Shown: piece after piece, positions 1-8,573 of the stretch
Numbering within the stretch: the stretch's first letter is position 1
Layout of the letters: each line of letters starts with the position of its first letter
Translations under genes and position numbers: made by a program
The notes under the pieces: generated by a model
Databases searched by the model: none
Seen by the model: the letters and a program-made list of their open reading frames with translations, nothing else
What the model was told of the DNA's origin: nothing
From: Streptomyces sp. NBC_00234
Lineage (GTDB): Bacteria > Actinomycetota > Actinomycetes > Streptomycetales > Streptomycetaceae
Assembly: GCF_036195325.1 (NCBI RefSeq)
Contig: NZ_CP108101.1
Span: 2,480,001 to 2,544,000 of the forward strand
Reading direction: 5' to 3'
Length of the DNA stretch: 64,000 bases

Positions 1-528
1 GCGCCAGCTGAGGTGTTCGGTGAAGAAGCCGCCGAGGAGCGGTCCGAGAACGCTGGTGACGCCGAAGACCGCGCCGAAGAGGCCCTGGTACTTGCCGCGT
101 TCGCGCGGCGAGACGATGTCTCCGACGATCGCCATCGACAGGACCATCAGTCCGCCGCCGCCGAGGCCCTGGAGGGCCCGGAAGCCGATCAGCTGCGGCA
201 TGTTCTGGGCGATGCCGCAGAGGGCCGAGCCGATCAGGAAGATGACGATGGCCGCCTGGAAGAGCTTCTTGCGGCCGTACTGGTCACCGAGCTTGCCCCA
301 GAGCGGGGTCGCCGCGGTGGCCGCCAGCATGTAGGCGGTGACGACCCAGGACAGATGGTCCATGCCGCCGAGTTCGCTGACGATCGTCGGCAACGCGGTG
401 GCGACGATCGTCTGGTCGAGTGCGGCGAGCAGCATGCCGAGGAGCAGCGCCCCGATGGCTACGAGGACGGTCCGTGTGGACCGCCCCTCGCCGGGTGCCA
501 GGGGCGGTGGGCTCAACTGCTGGGCCAT
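1..528 (-). CDS. MFS multidrug exporter, DHA2 type (partial, 3' end outside window)
   Basis: The N-terminal 176 codons of a proton-driven drug exporter of the EmrB/QacA (14-TM, DHA2) family; the rest lies left of the window. The protein starts [15 protein letters not shown]. It has a first membrane helix around residues 22-45 containing [14 protein letters not shown], a family-typical first-helix motif, then the conserved loop [11 protein letters not shown] after helix 2. The ATG at 528 is preferred because AAGGAG sits 6 nt upstream; an in-frame ATG at 534 would abut the ribosome site. It is divergent from the peptidoglycan-binding gene. The substrate cannot be told. Confidence 0.85.
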   Translation of the reverse strand, partial: MAQQLSPPPLAPGEGRSTRTVLVAIGALLLGMLLAALDQTIVATALPTIVSELGGMDHLSWVVTAYMLAATAATPLWGKLGDQYGRKKLFQAAIVIFLIGSALCGIAQNMPQLIGFRALQGLGGGGLMVLSMAIVGDIVSPRERGKYQGLFGAVFGVTSVLGPLLGGFFTEHLSWR

Positions 529-665
529 GGGCATCTCCTTGGATCCGCTACACCCCCATCCTGGACGTTGTGTCCCGTTATGGCCTGCCGAGCGGCCGGA
601 GGCCGTTGGGCTTCGCCGTGGCGGCCTGCATAATCGCAGGCAGTTCAAAGGGGAGGGGACCCACA

Positions 666-1688
666 ATGACCGGACATGTATGCCCGGCCTGCGGTATGGA
701 GCGAGGACCGGAGCGGACGGGGGCGGAGACGGAGCCAGGAGCGGGCTCCAGACCCGGCTGCGCCTGCGGGGACCGTACGGCGCAGCCGACCGGCGACCAG
801 CAGCGCGCCGCCCGTTCGGCGGAGACGGCCGCGGAGATCGCCGCGGCCGAGGACTTCGACCCGCTCCGCATCCGTCCGTACGTGACGCTCGGCGATGCGC
901 ACACCGCCGCCGAGCCCGAGCCGGACCACGAGGTACCGGGGGCCGCGGCCACCACGATGCCGTTGTTCCTGGACGTTCCCGCGGCGCGCCCGCTGCCGGA
1001 GACCGAGGCGCCGGACGAGGCCAGGCGGCGGACCGTCGCCGGATACGGGGACACCGACCCCGTACAGCCGCGCCGCCGCCGTCCGTTCGCGGTCGTCGCC
1101 GTGGGGGCGGCCGTGGCCGCGGTCGTCGGCACGGCCGCGTTCGCCGGAGGTCTGTTCACCGGGGACGAGGGGCACGCGGACGCGATGCCGTCGGCATCGA
1201 CGAGCACCGGGGACGCCGGCAGCGAGCCCGCGACCACCGTGTCGGAGTCGCCGTCCGCCTCCGCCTCGCGGTCCGTCCCGGCCTCACCCTCGCCGTCCGC
1301 CTCGGCCTCCGCGTCCGCCTCCGCCTCGCCGTCGAAGAGCGCGACGGCCTCCCGTTCCGCCACGGCCTCCGCGTCCGCCTCCACGGCTCCGGCACCGTCG
1401 TCGGCGAGCGCACCCGCGCCGGGCGCCTCTACGCAGGCCCCGCCGGCGCTGAACGGTTCCACGCTGCAGCCGGGCGACAGCGGCGCCGAGGTCACCGAGC
1501 TCCAGCGGCGCCTGAAGGAGGTCTGGCTCTACCACGGGCCGACCGACGGCACCTACTCCGGGCGGGTCGAGGACGCGGTGGCGGTCTACCAGTCGTACAA
1601 GGCGATCCAGGGTGACCCGGAGGGCGTGTACGGGCCGAACACCCGACAGGCGCTCGAAGCGGAGACGACCGGCCGGGGACGGGACTGA
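666..1688 (+). CDS. Membrane protein with zinc-ribbon-like N-terminus and peptidoglycan-binding domain
   Basis: 340 aa. The N-terminus carries cysteine pairs (CPACG near residue 5, CACG near 36) that could bind zinc. An acidic cytoplasmic stretch follows, then one membrane helix ([19 protein letters not shown], about residues 140-160). Next is a long Ser/Ala/Pro-rich linker outside the cell and a C-terminal PG_binding_1 domain ([17 protein letters not shown]... to the end). The layout suggests a sensor or anchor linking cytoplasm and cell wall. The ATG at 666 follows an AAGGGGAGGGG site; upstream in-frame starts lack one. The linker is biased towards TCC/GCC codons and reads as a low-complexity repeat in every frame. 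Confidence 0.8.
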   Translation: MTGHVCPACGMERGPERTGAETEPGAGSRPGCACGDRTAQPTGDQQRAARSAETAAEIAAAEDFDPLRIRPYVTLGDAHTAAEPEPDHEVPGAAATTMPLFLDVPAARPLPETEAPDEARRRTVAGYGDTDPVQPRRRRPFAVVAVGAAVAAVVGTAAFAGGLFTGDEGHADAMPSASTSTGDAGSEPATTVSESPSASASRSVPASPSPSASASASASASPSKSATASRSATASASASTAPAPSSASAPAPGASTQAPPALNGSTLQPGDSGAEVTELQRRLKEVWLYHGPTDGTYSGRVEDAVAVYQSYKAIQGDPEGVYGPNTRQALEAETTGRGRD

Positions 1689-1867
1689 CGGGGTACCGCG
1701 TCCGGCGGGCGGACCGGATTCGCATTCCGCGGCAGGTTTTTGTATCGTGTGGGAACAAAGTAGCCTCCGCCCGTTCACCCTGACCGGCGGGCGGGGCTAC
1801 TTGTTTCACTTCTGCCCGCGTTCCGCACCGCGTGGTTCGCACTCCCCCCGCGCTCTGGAGCATGCCG

Positions 1868-2527
1868 ATGCCGGCCACCGTCCTCACAGCCCGTGCCCTC
1901 CTTCTGGACATGGACGGAACCCTCGTGAACTCCGACGCCGTGGTCGAGCGCTGCTGGCGCCGCTGGGCCATCGGGCAGGGCCTGGACCCGGATGCCGTGC
2001 TCAAGGTGGTCCACGGACGCCAGGGGTACGCCACGATGGCGGTCCTGCTCCCGGAACGCCCGATGGAGCAGAACTACGCGGAGAACCGCGTCCTGCTCGC
2101 CGAGGAGACCGCCGACACCGACGGCGTGGTGCCGATCGGCGGCGCCCCCGCCTTCATGGAGTCCATCGCCTGCCTCCCGCACGCCCTCGTGACCTCGGCC
2201 GACGAGGCGCTCGCCCAGGCCCGGATGACGGCCGCCGCACTGCCGATGCCGGCCGTGCGCGTCACCGCCGAGCAGGTCGGCGCCAGCAAGCCGGACCCGG
2301 AGGGCTTCCTCAAGGGGGCGGCCGAGCTGGGCTTCGACGCGGCGGACTGCATCGTCTTCGAGGACTCCGAGGCGGGCATCACGGCCGGCCGGGCTGCGGG
2401 CATGCGCGTCGTGGGCGTGGGCCCGCGGGCCGCTGCGCTCTCCCCCGACGCCCACGTCGAGGACCTGACACAGCTCCGGGTGGAGGCCGTCGCCGACGGT
2501 TCGATCCGCCTGCACATCGGCGCCTGA
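1868..2527 (+). CDS. HAD-superfamily sugar-phosphatase-like hydrolase
   Basis: 219 aa, the usual length for a beta-phosphoglucomutase/sugar-phosphatase-like HAD enzyme. Motif I is LLLDMDGTLVNSD close to the N-terminus, with nucleophile Asp and acid/base Asp two residues later. Motif II is the Thr in ALVTSAD, motif III the Lys in GASKPDPEGF, and motif IV IVFEDSEAGI. It would hydrolyse a small phosphorylated metabolite in the cytoplasm; the substrate is unknown. ATGs occur at 1862 and 1868; GGAG at 1857-1860 is too close to the first, so 1868 is taken. The last ~50 bp are duplicated just downstream. Confidence 0.87.
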   Translation: MPATVLTARALLLDMDGTLVNSDAVVERCWRRWAIGQGLDPDAVLKVVHGRQGYATMAVLLPERPMEQNYAENRVLLAEETADTDGVVPIGGAPAFMESIACLPHALVTSADEALAQARMTAAALPMPAVRVTAEQVGASKPDPEGFLKGAAELGFDAADCIVFEDSEAGITAGRAAGMRVVGVGPRAAALSPDAHVEDLTQLRVEAVADGSIRLHIGA

Positions 2528-2608
2528 CCGCCCGGCTCCTCGTGGAGCCGTCGCCGACGGTTCGGCCCGCCCGCACATCGACGCCCGACCGCCCGGCCCT
2601 TCCCGGAT
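2487..2608. repeat. Imperfect 61-bp tandem duplication of a gene 3' end
   Basis: The sequence CCGTCGCCGACGGTTCG at the end of the HAD gene recurs 61 bp later, followed by a diverged copy of the same last codons (TGCACATCGGCGCC versus CGCACATCGACGCC) and of the CTGACCGCCCGG stretch. The second copy is noncoding and sits between the HAD stop and the convergent permease gene. Confidence 0.7.
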
Positions 2609-3348
2609 CAGGCCGGGTCGCGGTGGAGCCGCCCCCGCGCCACGAGCTCCAGCACCAGCGCGACGGCCACCGCCTGCACCGCCATCAGGGCCACCAGGAC
2701 GAACAGCTGCACGGCGCCCGCCTCCACCGGTGAGGCGCCGCCCAGCAGCATGCCCACGAAGGCGCCGGGCAGGGTGACGAGCCCCACCGTCCGGGTCTGG
2801 TCCAGCCCCGGCAGCAACGCGTCCGCGGCCACCGGGCGGGCGATCTCCAGCCGGGCGTCCCGGTCGAGCAGCCCCAGCGCCATCCCCGCCTCGACCTCGC
2901 CGTGCCGGACGGCGAGTTCGTCCAGCGCCCGCCGCCCGCCGAGCACGCTCGCCGTGAGCGCACCCCCGATGAGAATGCCCGTGACAGGGATCAGCGCGAT
3001 GCCCCGGAGCGGGACGAGGCCGGTCAGCAGCAGCGCCACGACCACGGGGACGACCGCGGCCCCGATCGGCAGGGCCGCCCACCACCAGGTGTGATTGCCG
3101 GTGATCCGGCGCCCCGCGGTCCACACCGCGACGGCGAACATCAGCGCCACGAAGCCGAGCAGGGGCGCCAGGGCGTGGACCACCCAGCCGATGAGCGCGG
3201 AGACGGCGCCCAGTTGCACGGCCGCCCGCAGCCCGGCCACGACGATCTCCCGCGAGCGCCCGAGCGAGGCCCACGCGGCGACCGCCGCCGCGAACGCCAG
3301 GAGCACGGCGAGGACGACCCCGAGCGTCACGTTCACGGGAAGCAGCAC
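2608..3348 (-). CDS. FetB/YbbM-type (UPF0014) ABC permease
   Basis: 246 aa, six or seven membrane helices. Family landmarks include LRAAVQLGAVSALIG, ALDELAVRHGEVEAGMALG, the block ARPVAADALLPGLDQTRTVG and LPGAFVGMLLGGASP. UPF0014 proteins such as E. coli FetB pair with a separate ATPase (FetA) and have been linked to metal or iron homeostasis. No ATPase gene adjoins it here, so its partner must be encoded elsewhere. GTG start. It converges with the HAD gene across the duplicated tail. Confidence 0.82.
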   Translation of the reverse strand: MLLPVNVTLGVVLAVLLAFAAAVAAWASLGRSREIVVAGLRAAVQLGAVSALIGWVVHALAPLLGFVALMFAVAVWTAGRRITGNHTWWWAALPIGAAVVPVVVALLLTGLVPLRGIALIPVTGILIGGALTASVLGGRRALDELAVRHGEVEAGMALGLLDRDARLEIARPVAADALLPGLDQTRTVGLVTLPGAFVGMLLGGASPVEAGAVQLFVLVALMAVQAVAVALVLELVARGRLHRDPA

Positions 3349-3571
3349 GCCGCCACCTTAAGACCGCCCGCCCCGCGCGCCCTGCGCTCAACACCGCACC
3401 CCCGCCCGGATCCGGACCGGACGTCAGACGTTTCTGTCCGATCTCTTGATGTGACGTGCACATGTCGTCACCCTGTTACCTGGCGCCCACCCCCCAGAAA
3501 CCTGGCGCCGCCACGATGGCCGGGCACCACGGGCCGCCCGTCCAACGCCCCCCCACATCAAGGGAGTTCGC

Positions 3572-4216
3572 ATGTCAGGTATCTACGCGCGTCGCATCGC
3601 CGTCATCGCCGCGTCCGCCGCCCTCGCCGCCACGACGGGCCTGCTCAGCGCGCCGGCTGCCCAGGCCGCCATGCCCACACCCATTGCCGCCTCCACCGCC
3701 CGCACCTACCTCGGCCAGCTCACCGTGAAGGCCGAAGGATCGTCGACCGGCTACAGCCGGGAGATGTTCCCGCACTGGATCACCCAGTCGGGCGCCTGCA
3801 ACACCCGCGAAGTGGTCCTGAAGCGCGACGGCACCAACGTCCAGCAGGACTCCAGCTGCGCCGCGGTGAGCGGCAGCTGGTACTCGCAGTACGACGGGGC
3901 CACCTGGACCGCGGCGTCCGACCTGGACATCGACCACATGGTCCCGCTCGCCGAGGCCTGGCGCTCCGGTGCCAGCAGCTGGTCCACGGCCCAACGCCAG
4001 TCCTTCGCCAACGACCTGACGCGACCGCAGCTGATCGCGGTCACGGACAACGTCAACCAGTCCAAGAGCGACCAGGACCCGGGCGAGTGGCTGCCGCCGC
4101 GCACCGCCTACCGCTGCACGTACGCGCGCGCCTGGGTGCAGGTGAAGTACTACTACGGCATGAGCGTCGACTCGACCGAGAAGAGCGCGCTCCAGTCCGT
4201 ACTGAACGGCTGCTGA
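3572..4216 (+). CDS. Secreted HNH-family nuclease (DUF1524/GmrSD C-terminal type)
   Basis: 214 aa. A signal peptide is clear: Arg residues after MSGIYA, a hydrophobic AVIAASAALAATTGLLS core and a likely AQA cleavage near residue 33. The mature part has the DUF1524-type catalytic centre DLDIDHMVPLAEAW (His and Asp) and the later block VNQSKSDQDPGEW with conserved Asn, Lys and Trp. Cysteines at CNTRE, SCAAV, YRCTY and the terminal Cys could form disulphides, as expected outside the cell. It probably acts as an extracellular nuclease. An AAGGGAG site precedes the ATG. Confidence 0.88.
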   Translation: MSGIYARRIAVIAASAALAATTGLLSAPAAQAAMPTPIAASTARTYLGQLTVKAEGSSTGYSREMFPHWITQSGACNTREVVLKRDGTNVQQDSSCAAVSGSWYSQYDGATWTAASDLDIDHMVPLAEAWRSGASSWSTAQRQSFANDLTRPQLIAVTDNVNQSKSDQDPGEWLPPRTAYRCTYARAWVQVKYYYGMSVDSTEKSALQSVLNGC

Positions 4217-4338
4217 CCGCCCTCCCGACCAGCCGCTGAGCCGCCCGGCGCCACAACACGCCGGGCGGAACCGGCCCACACCCTTCCGTCGTTCCGTACG
4301 GTACGAAGCCATCTGTCACGGCGAGGCGAGGGGGCGGC

Positions 4339-6078
4339 ATGGCCAGGCTGCGAGTGGGGCCGCTGCTGCGGTACGTCGACTGGGAGTCGGCGTCGTCGGC
4401 GACCGTCTGGGTCGAGGCCGACCGTCCGTGCACGGTGGAAGTCCGTTGCGCGGACGGGGCGTCGGGCTCGTCCCCGACCTTCGCCGTCGTCGGACACCAC
4501 TACGCGCTGGTGGTCGTGACCGGCCTGACCCCGGGCACGACGACGGCGTACGAGGTACTGCTCGGCGGCCGTCGGGTCTGGCCGCCCGAGGACTCACGCT
4601 TCCCCGCGAGCACCATCACGACACCCTCACCGGCCGCCGCGCGATCCGGCAACGCCCGCAGCACACCGGGGAACTCGCCGGAGGAAGGACCGGGGACCGG
4701 TCCGGAGCCGGTACGGATCGCCTTCGGCTCCTGCCGCTGGGCGGCCCCGCCCGCCGGCGAGCACGACCCCGCGGGGCCGGACGCGCTGGACACCCTCGCC
4801 GTCCGCCTGGCCACCGACCCCGACGCCGTACGACCGGACGTACTGCTGCTCCTGGGCGATCAGGTGTACGCGGACGAGACCTCGCCGGCGACCCGGCGCA
4901 GACTCGCCGCGCGCCGCGAACTGAGCGAACCGCCGGGGGCGGAGGTCGCGGACTACGAGGAGTACACCTTCCTCTACGACGAGTCCTGGCGGGACCCGGA
5001 GGTGCGCTGGCTGCTGTCCACGGTCCCCAGCTGCATGATCTTCGACGATCACGACGTCATCGACGACTGGAACACCAGCGCGGCCTGGCTCGCGGACATC
5101 CGGGCCACTCCCTGGTGGAACGAGCGGATCGTCAGCGGGCTGATGTCGTACTGGGTCTACCAGCACCTCGGCAACCTCTCCCCCGCCGCACTGGACGCGG
5201 ACCCGCTGTACGCGGCGGTTCGCGCAGAACCGGACGGTACCGAACGCCTGCGCGGGTTCGCCGCCGCGGTCGCGGCCGAACCGTCCCTCGCCCGCTGGAG
5301 CTATCAACGCGTTTTCGGCCGAGTGCGGCTGCTGATGATGGACACCCGGGCGGCCCGGGTTCTCGACGAACAGCAGCGCTCGATGCTCACCGCCGAGGAG
5401 GAGCGCTGGATGCGCGAAGAGGCCCTCGCGGGCCCCGGATCGTATGACCATCTCCTGATCGGCACCTCGCTGCCGTGGCTCCTGCCGCCCCTCATCCACG
5501 AGGGGGAGACCTGGAACGCCGCGCTGTGCCGGGGCGAGCGCGGCGGGCCCGGGGGACGCTGGGCCCGCTTCGGGGAGAAGCTGCGCCGCGCCTCCGACCT
5601 GGAGCACTGGGCAGCTTTTCCCGGTTCGTTCCGCCGACTGACGGAGCTGCTGAGGGAGGCGGGGAGCGGTCCGGACGCGCCGGCGACGGTTTGTGTGCTG
5701 TCGGGCGATGTGCACCATGCGTACATCGCGGAGCCCGAGTGGCCCACGTCCGCACCCGGCGGCGCCCCGGTGGCGCGCATCCTGCAGCTGACCTGCTCAC
5801 CCGTCCACAACTTGATCCCCCGCCCCATAAGAGCCGGCTTCCGTTTCGGCTGGAGCCGGCTGGGGCGGCGGCTCGGCCGGGTCCTGGCGCGTCACGGGCG
5901 GACGGGAACCCCGCCGGTGCAGTGGCGGAAGACGGGCGGACCGTGGTTCGGTAATCAGCTGATGACACTGACGCTACATGGCCGGAAAGCTGCGCTGACA
6001 TTGGTTCAGGCCAGAGGAAAGTCCTCGGATGCGCAGCTGGAGACCGTTCTTGATCGAGATCTGACCATGAATGAGTGA
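4339..6078 (+). CDS. Alkaline phosphatase D (PhoD)-like metallophosphoesterase
   Basis: 579 aa. An N-terminal beta-sandwich-like region (residues 1-95, PLLRYVDWESASSATVWVEA) is followed by the phosphoesterase domain. Metal-site motifs are FGSCRWA, LLLGDQVYADE, IFDDHDVIDDW and LSGDVHHAYIAEPEW, in the order typical of PhoD-like enzymes. No Tat or Sec signal is present, so this is a cytoplasmic member unlike secreted PhoD. Residues near 110 form a Pro/Gly-rich linker. It may hydrolyse phosphodiesters; no Pho-box-like repeat was recognised upstream. It stands alone with the DoxX gene downstream. Confidence 0.88.
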   Translation: MARLRVGPLLRYVDWESASSATVWVEADRPCTVEVRCADGASGSSPTFAVVGHHYALVVVTGLTPGTTTAYEVLLGGRRVWPPEDSRFPASTITTPSPAAARSGNARSTPGNSPEEGPGTGPEPVRIAFGSCRWAAPPAGEHDPAGPDALDTLAVRLATDPDAVRPDVLLLLGDQVYADETSPATRRRLAARRELSEPPGAEVADYEEYTFLYDESWRDPEVRWLLSTVPSCMIFDDHDVIDDWNTSAAWLADIRATPWWNERIVSGLMSYWVYQHLGNLSPAALDADPLYAAVRAEPDGTERLRGFAAAVAAEPSLARWSYQRVFGRVRLLMMDTRAARVLDEQQRSMLTAEEERWMREEALAGPGSYDHLLIGTSLPWLLPPLIHEGETWNAALCRGERGGPGGRWARFGEKLRRASDLEHWAAFPGSFRRLTELLREAGSGPDAPATVCVLSGDVHHAYIAEPEWPTSAPGGAPVARILQLTCSPVHNLIPRPIRAGFRFGWSRLGRRLGRVLARHGRTGTPPVQWRKTGGPWFGNQLMTLTLHGRKAALTLVQARGKSSDAQLETVLDRDLTMNE

Positions 6079-6108
6079 GCAGTTTTCAGCCACATCGTGA
6101 AATGTTGA

Positions 6109-6118
6109 ACTTGCAAGT
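6109..6118. promoter_or_regulatory. Palindrome ACTTGCAAGT upstream of doxX
   Basis: A perfect 10-bp palindrome in the AT-richer stretch about 80 bp before the DoxX start. It resembles the short palindromes bound by MarR/HxlR-type regulators, but the regulator is not evident here. Confidence 0.4.
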
Positions 6119-6198
6119 AACAGAAAGGCATCCCTAACCTGAGGCGCTCAGTCGGCAATCGGTTCACGTCCCCCACCAGACCGAAGGAGCCCTCCCCC

Positions 6199-6645
6199 AT
6201 GTCCATACGCCTGAACCAGGCCCAGCCCTACGCGCTCGCGGCGTTCCGCGTCGTCGTCGGCTTCCTCTTCGCCTGCCACGGCGCCGCCTCGCTCTTCGGA
6301 GTGCTCGGTGGCAACAGCGTTCCCACCGCGACCTGGCCCGGCTGGTACGCCGCGGTGATCCAGCTCGTCGGCGGAGTCCTGGTCGCGCTCGGCCTCGGCA
6401 CCCGCGCCGCCGCTTTCGTCGCCTCCGGCTCCATGGCGTACGCGTACTTCAAGGTCCACCAGAGCGAGGCCCTGCTCCCCCTGCAGAACAACGGCGAGGC
6501 GTCGGCGATGTTCTGCTGGGCCTTCCTGCTGCTGGTCTTCACGGGCCCGGGCGCCCTGGCCGCCGACCGGCTCCTCTTCTCGCGCGGCGAGTCCGCGCAC
6601 GACGGTGAGCGCCCGCGCGAACAGACGTCGGCCGTCGCGGTCTGA
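6199..6645 (+). CDS. DoxX-family membrane protein
   Basis: 148 aa, four predicted helices: ALAAFRVVVGFLFACHG, AAVIQLVGGVLVALGLG, AAFVASGSMAYAYF and AMFCWAFLLLVFTGPG. This order (a Gly at the end of helix 1, FxVHQ between helices 3 and 4) is typical of DoxX. The family is membrane-bound and in mycobacteria forms part of a redox-stress complex; whether it does so here is unknown. The ATG at 6199 follows GAAGGAGCCC. A 12-bp hairpin terminator follows the stop. Confidence 0.88.
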   Translation: MSIRLNQAQPYALAAFRVVVGFLFACHGAASLFGVLGGNSVPTATWPGWYAAVIQLVGGVLVALGLGTRAAAFVASGSMAYAYFKVHQSEALLPLQNNGEASAMFCWAFLLLVFTGPGALAADRLLFSRGESAHDGERPREQTSAVAV

Positions 6646-6660
6646 CCGTCCGGCGACCGC

Positions 6661-6692
6661 GTCCGGCTCCCCGCCGCCCCGGGGAGCCGGAC
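6661..6692. terminator. Hairpin between convergent doxX and SOD-like genes
   Basis: GTCCGGCTCCCC pairs perfectly with GGGGAGCCGGAC across an 8-nt loop. It lies between two converging genes and has no T-tract, as is common in high-GC actinobacteria. Confidence 0.65.
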
Positions 6693-6723
6693 GCTCCGGC
6701 GCGTGCCCCGCGCCCCCGAGGAC

Positions 6724-7332
6724 TCACCCCCGCCCGTACGAACCGAACGGCACGGTGAAGCAGGCCAGCCGGTCACCCGCACCGCCCTGCTCGTCGTGGA
6801 TCACCACCGACCGGGCGCCGCCCTCCCGGAAGCTCCAGTCGTGCAGGACCCACGACTCGCCGTTCCCCTCGCCGTCCGTCCTGAAGTCGAGCCAGACCTC
6901 GTTCGCCGGGTCGGCGTGGCCCTCCGCGCGATGCTGGTAGTGCGGCCCCGCCGCCTTCGGATCGGCACCGCAGGGCGAGGTGTGCACGTGCATGCCGTAC
7001 GCGCGGTTCGGGACCAGCCCGCTCAGCCGGGCCCATACCGCCGTTCCGGACTCGTCGGAGTGCTGGCCGATCTCGATCCCGGCCGCCGCAGGGACACGGT
7101 CCATGGCGTACGTGACCGCACTGGACGGAACGAACGCGTTCGGCGGCGCGAACGACCCCTGCGCCCGCATCCACACCCCGCCCCCACGGACATCGCCCGC
7201 ACGGCTCGCGGCGCCCACCCCCTCCGCGGCGGTCACCTCACGGGCGCCGCTGGCCCCACCGGTGAGCATCACCAGGGCCGCGGCTCCCGCCACCGCCCCC
7301 ACTGCCCGCACGAACGTCCCTGCTGCCACCAT
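6724..7332 (-). CDS. Exported Cu/Zn-superoxide-dismutase-family protein
   Basis: 202 aa. The N-terminus has a hydrophobic export segment (FVRAVGAVAGAAALVMLTG). The Cu/Zn SOD fold is marked by YGMHVHTSPCG (two copper-type His), HYQH (further ligands) and a late SVVIHDEQ His, with two Cys able to form the family disulphide. It would remove superoxide outside the membrane, but the electrostatic loop is short, so it may be a dismutase-like protein rather than a proven enzyme. Start chosen at the ATG at 7332, preceded by AGGGAG. It converges with doxX. Confidence 0.78.
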   Translation of the reverse strand: MVAAGTFVRAVGAVAGAAALVMLTGGASGAREVTAAEGVGAASRAGDVRGGGVWMRAQGSFAPPNAFVPSSAVTYAMDRVPAAAGIEIGQHSDESGTAVWARLSGLVPNRAYGMHVHTSPCGADPKAAGPHYQHRAEGHADPANEVWLDFRTDGEGNGESWVLHDWSFREGGARSVVIHDEQGGAGDRLACFTVPFGSYGRG

Positions 7333-7557
7333 GTCCTGCTCCCTGATCTCGCCGTCCCCTCCCTCTGCCGTCACGCACCCTCCCCAAGGTGCACGTGAGC
7401 TGCACAACATCACCCACCCAAGGTGATGTCCAGGTAAACCGCGGGCGTACGCTGTACAGCTGGCTGCCGACCCCGCCTTCCCCACGCTCCTGACGAGCCG
7501 GGGAAGTCCCCTTTCCCGCGAGGTCGCGGCCTTGAGACGGAATCGGGGAAGCAGAAG

Positions 7558-8217
7558 GTGCTTGAGAGTGTGGGTGCGCTGACCGGCAGCCCATGGATCT
7601 ACGCAGTGGTCGCCCTCTCGGTACTCCTGGACGTCTTCCTGCCCGTGCTCCCCAGCGGAGTCCTGGTGATCATGGCGGCCACGGCCGCCGCCGCCGGCTC
7701 GACCACGGTCGCCGGATCGGCCGGGGCGGCGACGCAGCAGGTCCCGTCGCTCCTCGCGCTGATCCTGTGCGCGGCCACGGCCTCGGTGCTCGGTGACCTC
7801 GTCGCGTACCGCCTCGCCTGGCGCGGCGGCGACCGGCTGGACCGTGCCATCGCGCGCTCGCGCCGTCTCACCACGGCGCAGGAACGTCTCGGCACCGCGC
7901 TGAGCCGCGGTGGGGGCGCGCTCGTCGTCATCGCGCGCTTCGCACCGGCCGGCCGCTCCGTGGTCTCCCTCGGCGCGGGCGCCGCACATCGCAAGGTGAA
8001 GGAATTCCTGCCCTGGTCGGCGCTGGCGGGTGTCGCCTGGGCCGGCTACAGCGTGAGCCTCGGCTACTTCGGCGGCCAGTGGCTGGGGGCCACCTGGCTG
8101 GGCACGGCGGTCTCCGTCCTCAGCCTGTTCCTGGTGGGCGCGCTGGCGGCGCTGGTCGTACGCCGCCCCTCGGCAGCGGTCGAGTCCCCGGCCCCGGCGG
8201 TGGCCGCCGGCCCCTGA
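7558..8217 (+). CDS. DedA/VTT-family membrane protein
   Basis: 219 aa with several helices. The DedA signature is present: an early acidic/proline-rich re-entrant stretch (LLDVFLPVLPSGVLVI) and the conserved RFAPAGRSVVSLGAG with downstream KEFLPWSALAGVAWAGYSV. DedA proteins are inner-membrane proteins implicated in lipid scrambling and envelope homeostasis. The start is a GTG at 7558; another in-frame GTG at 7570 is possible. It is transcribed alone, divergent from the SOD-like gene. Confidence 0.83.
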   Translation: MLESVGALTGSPWIYAVVALSVLLDVFLPVLPSGVLVIMAATAAAAGSTTVAGSAGAATQQVPSLLALILCAATASVLGDLVAYRLAWRGGDRLDRAIARSRRLTTAQERLGTALSRGGGALVVIARFAPAGRSVVSLGAGAAHRKVKEFLPWSALAGVAWAGYSVSLGYFGGQWLGATWLGTAVSVLSLFLVGALAALVVRRPSAAVESPAPAVAAGP

Positions 8218-8252
8218 CCGGGCGCACGCTTCCCCCTGTTCCCCCGGGCCTT

Positions 8253-8474
8253 TCAGCTCTTGGCGGCGCCCCGCACCTCCAGGCTGTCCAGCAGTTTGTG
8301 GGTGGCCTCGGTGATCTCGTCGACGGCACGGTCGAAGGCTTCACGGTTGTGCGCCGCCGGCGCACGGAAGCCGGACACCTTGCGCACGTACTGGAGGGCG
8401 GCGGCCCGCATGTCCTCCTCGGTGGCCTCTTCGGGCATGGCGGGTGGGCGAAGGGTCTTGATGCTGCGGCACAT
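8253..8474 (-). CDS. DUF2277 small protein
   Basis: 73 aa, full length for the family. It begins MCRSIKTLRPP and has the conserved helical block DMRAAALQYVRKVSGFRAP followed by FDRAVDEITEATHKLLDSL. The function of DUF2277 is unknown. The short size, lack of export signal and amphipathic helices suggest a soluble helical protein. It lies just downstream of the GAP-family gene on the same strand with a gap of about 100 bp. Confidence 0.85.
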   Translation of the reverse strand: MCRSIKTLRPPAMPEEATEEDMRAAALQYVRKVSGFRAPAAHNREAFDRAVDEITEATHKLLDSLEVRGAAKS

Positions 8475-8573
8475 GAATCCAGTGTGTACCGCCCCACTGA
8501 CAGCGGCAGGACGGCAGCGCGCCTTCCGCCGTCGACCGTGGCGTCCCTCCGCCCACGTCCGCCGTCGGCCGCC

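Noticed and set aside
1240..1420. Possible CRISPR-like or microsatellite repeat
   Set aside because: It is the Ser/Ala-rich linker of the peptidoglycan-binding protein; units are irregular 6-mers, not spaced repeats.
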